This document shows positions 62,590 through 64,000 of a stretch of 64,000 nt of DNA, piece by piece. The notes below the pieces were generated by a model. The model saw only the letters and a program-made list of their open reading frames with translations. It had not been told where the DNA came from and did not search any database. The number at the start of each line of letters is the position of its first letter. Position 1 is the stretch's first letter. The DNA is from Rotaria macrura (taxonomy: Eukaryota > Rotifera > Eurotatoria > Philodinida > Philodinidae), in contig OENT01000057.1 of assembly GCA_900239685.1 (NCBI GenBank), positions 186,001 through 250,000 of the forward strand. The letters run 5' to 3'. The position numbers and the translations under genes were made by a program.

Positions 62590-64000
62590 TTAATACGGAT
62601 GAGATTGATTATTTCGGTATTCAAGTAAAATTTCATAATGAAAAATGTGTTCTTTACTCGGTTGTAATTCTTCGCCGATGATTTCCATACCTTCACTAGC
62701 AGATTGAATTTTTTTATCTAATTGTTCATTGTCATTTTTGGGATTAATTGTAAATTTAGCTGAGGATATCACTTCTTTATATTCATATTTGATTGCTTTT
62801 GCTTTCGCATTTTTAATAGTTAAAATAACATGATAAGAAGCTGAATCTCTTTTTTGTGATAAAACTTTAACTTCACGTGAATAACTAACGTCAGGATCAT
62901 TACCACAATCTAAATCTTGTTTTTCACCTTGTGATGTATCAGGTAAATGTACTTGTCCGACGACTCTTCCATCTTCTCGAACCGTAATAGTGCCTTTAGG
63001 TAAGAATCGATCCGAAACGACGCGATATTTTCTCTGAAACTTTCCTTTTTGTGTTTGTTCTTGAAAATAATTTGTTAGGCCAGCGTACTTTTCTAATGTT
63101 ATTTTTGGGTTAACAAACGGAAGTGAAAATGTTGATTGTTGTATAAGAGTAAATGGTTGCTGGATTGAATACCAATAAAGTCCGGCTAATTCTCCGCCGG
63201 ATTCTATTGTTGGAGCTGCATTTGCAGCTCCATCACAACAACATGATTTCATGCAACAACCGAAAGCATTAGGATGTCGAGAGAACCGAGTAGATTGCTG
63301 TAGATGAACATCACCACCAAATAATTCAGTATGTTTTATTTGATAATCACGTTTTGTATTATTTTTCATATCGGCCCAGGCTTCAAAGGAATGATTATCG
63401 GATTCAACATTCAAATTATATCGTGGTGTCCATTGGATTCCTTAAAAAGTTTTTTAAACGAAAATAATTTAAAAAGAAAAGAAAACAATCAAATCATATA
63501 TTACCATTGATAAGATATGAAAGGGTTGCATCTCCTTGTTGTTTCAAAGCAAAAGTAACTTCGGTTCCTTCTTCTTCAGGAATGTTAACGAATTCAAGTT
63601 CCTGATTTTGAGCTCGAATATATCGACCTGTTTTAACATCTTTTAATAGTAAATCATTGGAACGAATAACTTGACATTCAATTGGTTGTTCGTGGGGACG
63701 GCGAATGAAAACAATCTGATTTTCTAAATTATTTGCTTTTGTTACACTGTTTTGACTTATCACATCCATTCCTTCAATATTAAGACTTCCTTGTATGATT
63801 TGATCATATACTTCACGTGGGAAGTACATTTTAAAATTCTAAAAGTAGATATTGCAATTACCCATTTGTTTTTTTCTTAATTTTCTTCTGTACCTGTGGT
63901 GCATTGAATTTTTCACGAACTTCAGAAAATGATGGATATATTCGAAGTTCTGTATATGATGGAAAAATTTTTTCTTTATCTTTACAAGCAGTAGAATCAG
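62590..64000 (-). CDS. DUF4139-family protein, C-terminal part
   Basis: Exons (minus strand) beyond 64000 to 63894, 63838-63505 and 63440-62590 give at least 429 aa; the start lies outside the window. Introns of 55 and 64 nt have clean GT-AG ends and agreeing phases. Order of family blocks: ELRIYPSF near the N-terminal side, a segment like the DUF4140/DUF4139 linker (IECQVIRSNDLLLKDVKTG), then DATLSYLING joined to IQWTPRYNLNV (family form: SYLV-x-GA-x-W-x-P-x-YD), KNNTKRDYQ with a following GGDVHLQ, the FLPKGTITVREDG block, LPDTSQGEK and a C-terminal beta-rich part ending HYEILLEYR. The family occurs in bacteria and some animals; its biochemical role is not established. A Cys-rich insertion, FGCCMKSCCCDG, lies in the middle and is unusual. 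No signal peptide can be judged. Confidence 0.7.

Noticed and set aside
1..64000. tRNA, rRNA, spliced-leader RNA genes and CRISPR arrays
   Set aside because: Scanning by eye for the T-loop GGTTCRANYC with a paired acceptor, for conserved rRNA words, for the rotifer leader sequence and for regular direct repeats gave nothing convincing.

Overview
The window is AT-rich nuclear DNA of an invertebrate animal, most likely a bdelloid rotifer. The reasons are metazoan genes (PRRC2, PARP16, MEK5/MAP2K5, class A GPCRs) with GT-AG introns from about 50 nt to nearly 4 kb, coding sequence loaded with Asn/Gln/Ser/Thr tracts, many short decayed DNA transposons, and one gene of a type I associate with microbes. 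The taxon is inferred from gene style; no search was possible.

Layout. 871-3273 (+): a two-exon class A GPCR. 5858-7847: a decayed hAT transposon with a broken transposase, a nested snapback MITE and an 8-bp target duplication. 8608-27537 (+): a 22-exon PRRC2 (BAT2) gene that I could splice completely (6741 nt, 2246 aa); intron 16 carries a foldback repeat array with a second member of the same hAT family inside it. 28108-33225 (+): PARP16, tail to tail with 33728-35017 (-), an intronless MEK5-like kinase. 36812-39877 (+): a two-exon low-complexity protein of unknown function that shares an upstream region with the kinase. 39878-45513: no gene seen. 45514-46500 (-): an intronless Thg1-like 3'-5' tRNA polymerase of the TLP kind. 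48328-48783 (+): a small unknown protein, tail to tail with 48876-51253 (-), a two-exon divergent GPCR. 51254-62589: 11 kb with no recognisable gene but three inverted-repeat elements. 62590-64000 (-): the C-terminal part of a DUF4139-family protein cut by the window edge.

The genes do not form a pathway. Two act on signalling at the membrane (the GPCRs), one in a MAPK cascade, one in ER ADP-ribosylation, one probably in mRNP/translation control, and one in tRNA 5'-end repair. I saw no CRISPR array, rRNA or tRNA. The points most worth checking are the TLP-type gene as a possible horizontal acquisition, the two hAT copies sharing terminal repeats with 8-bp target duplications, the foldback array, the very short intron forced by an in-frame TGA in PARP16, and the MEK5 activation loop lacking the first phospho-acceptor Ser.
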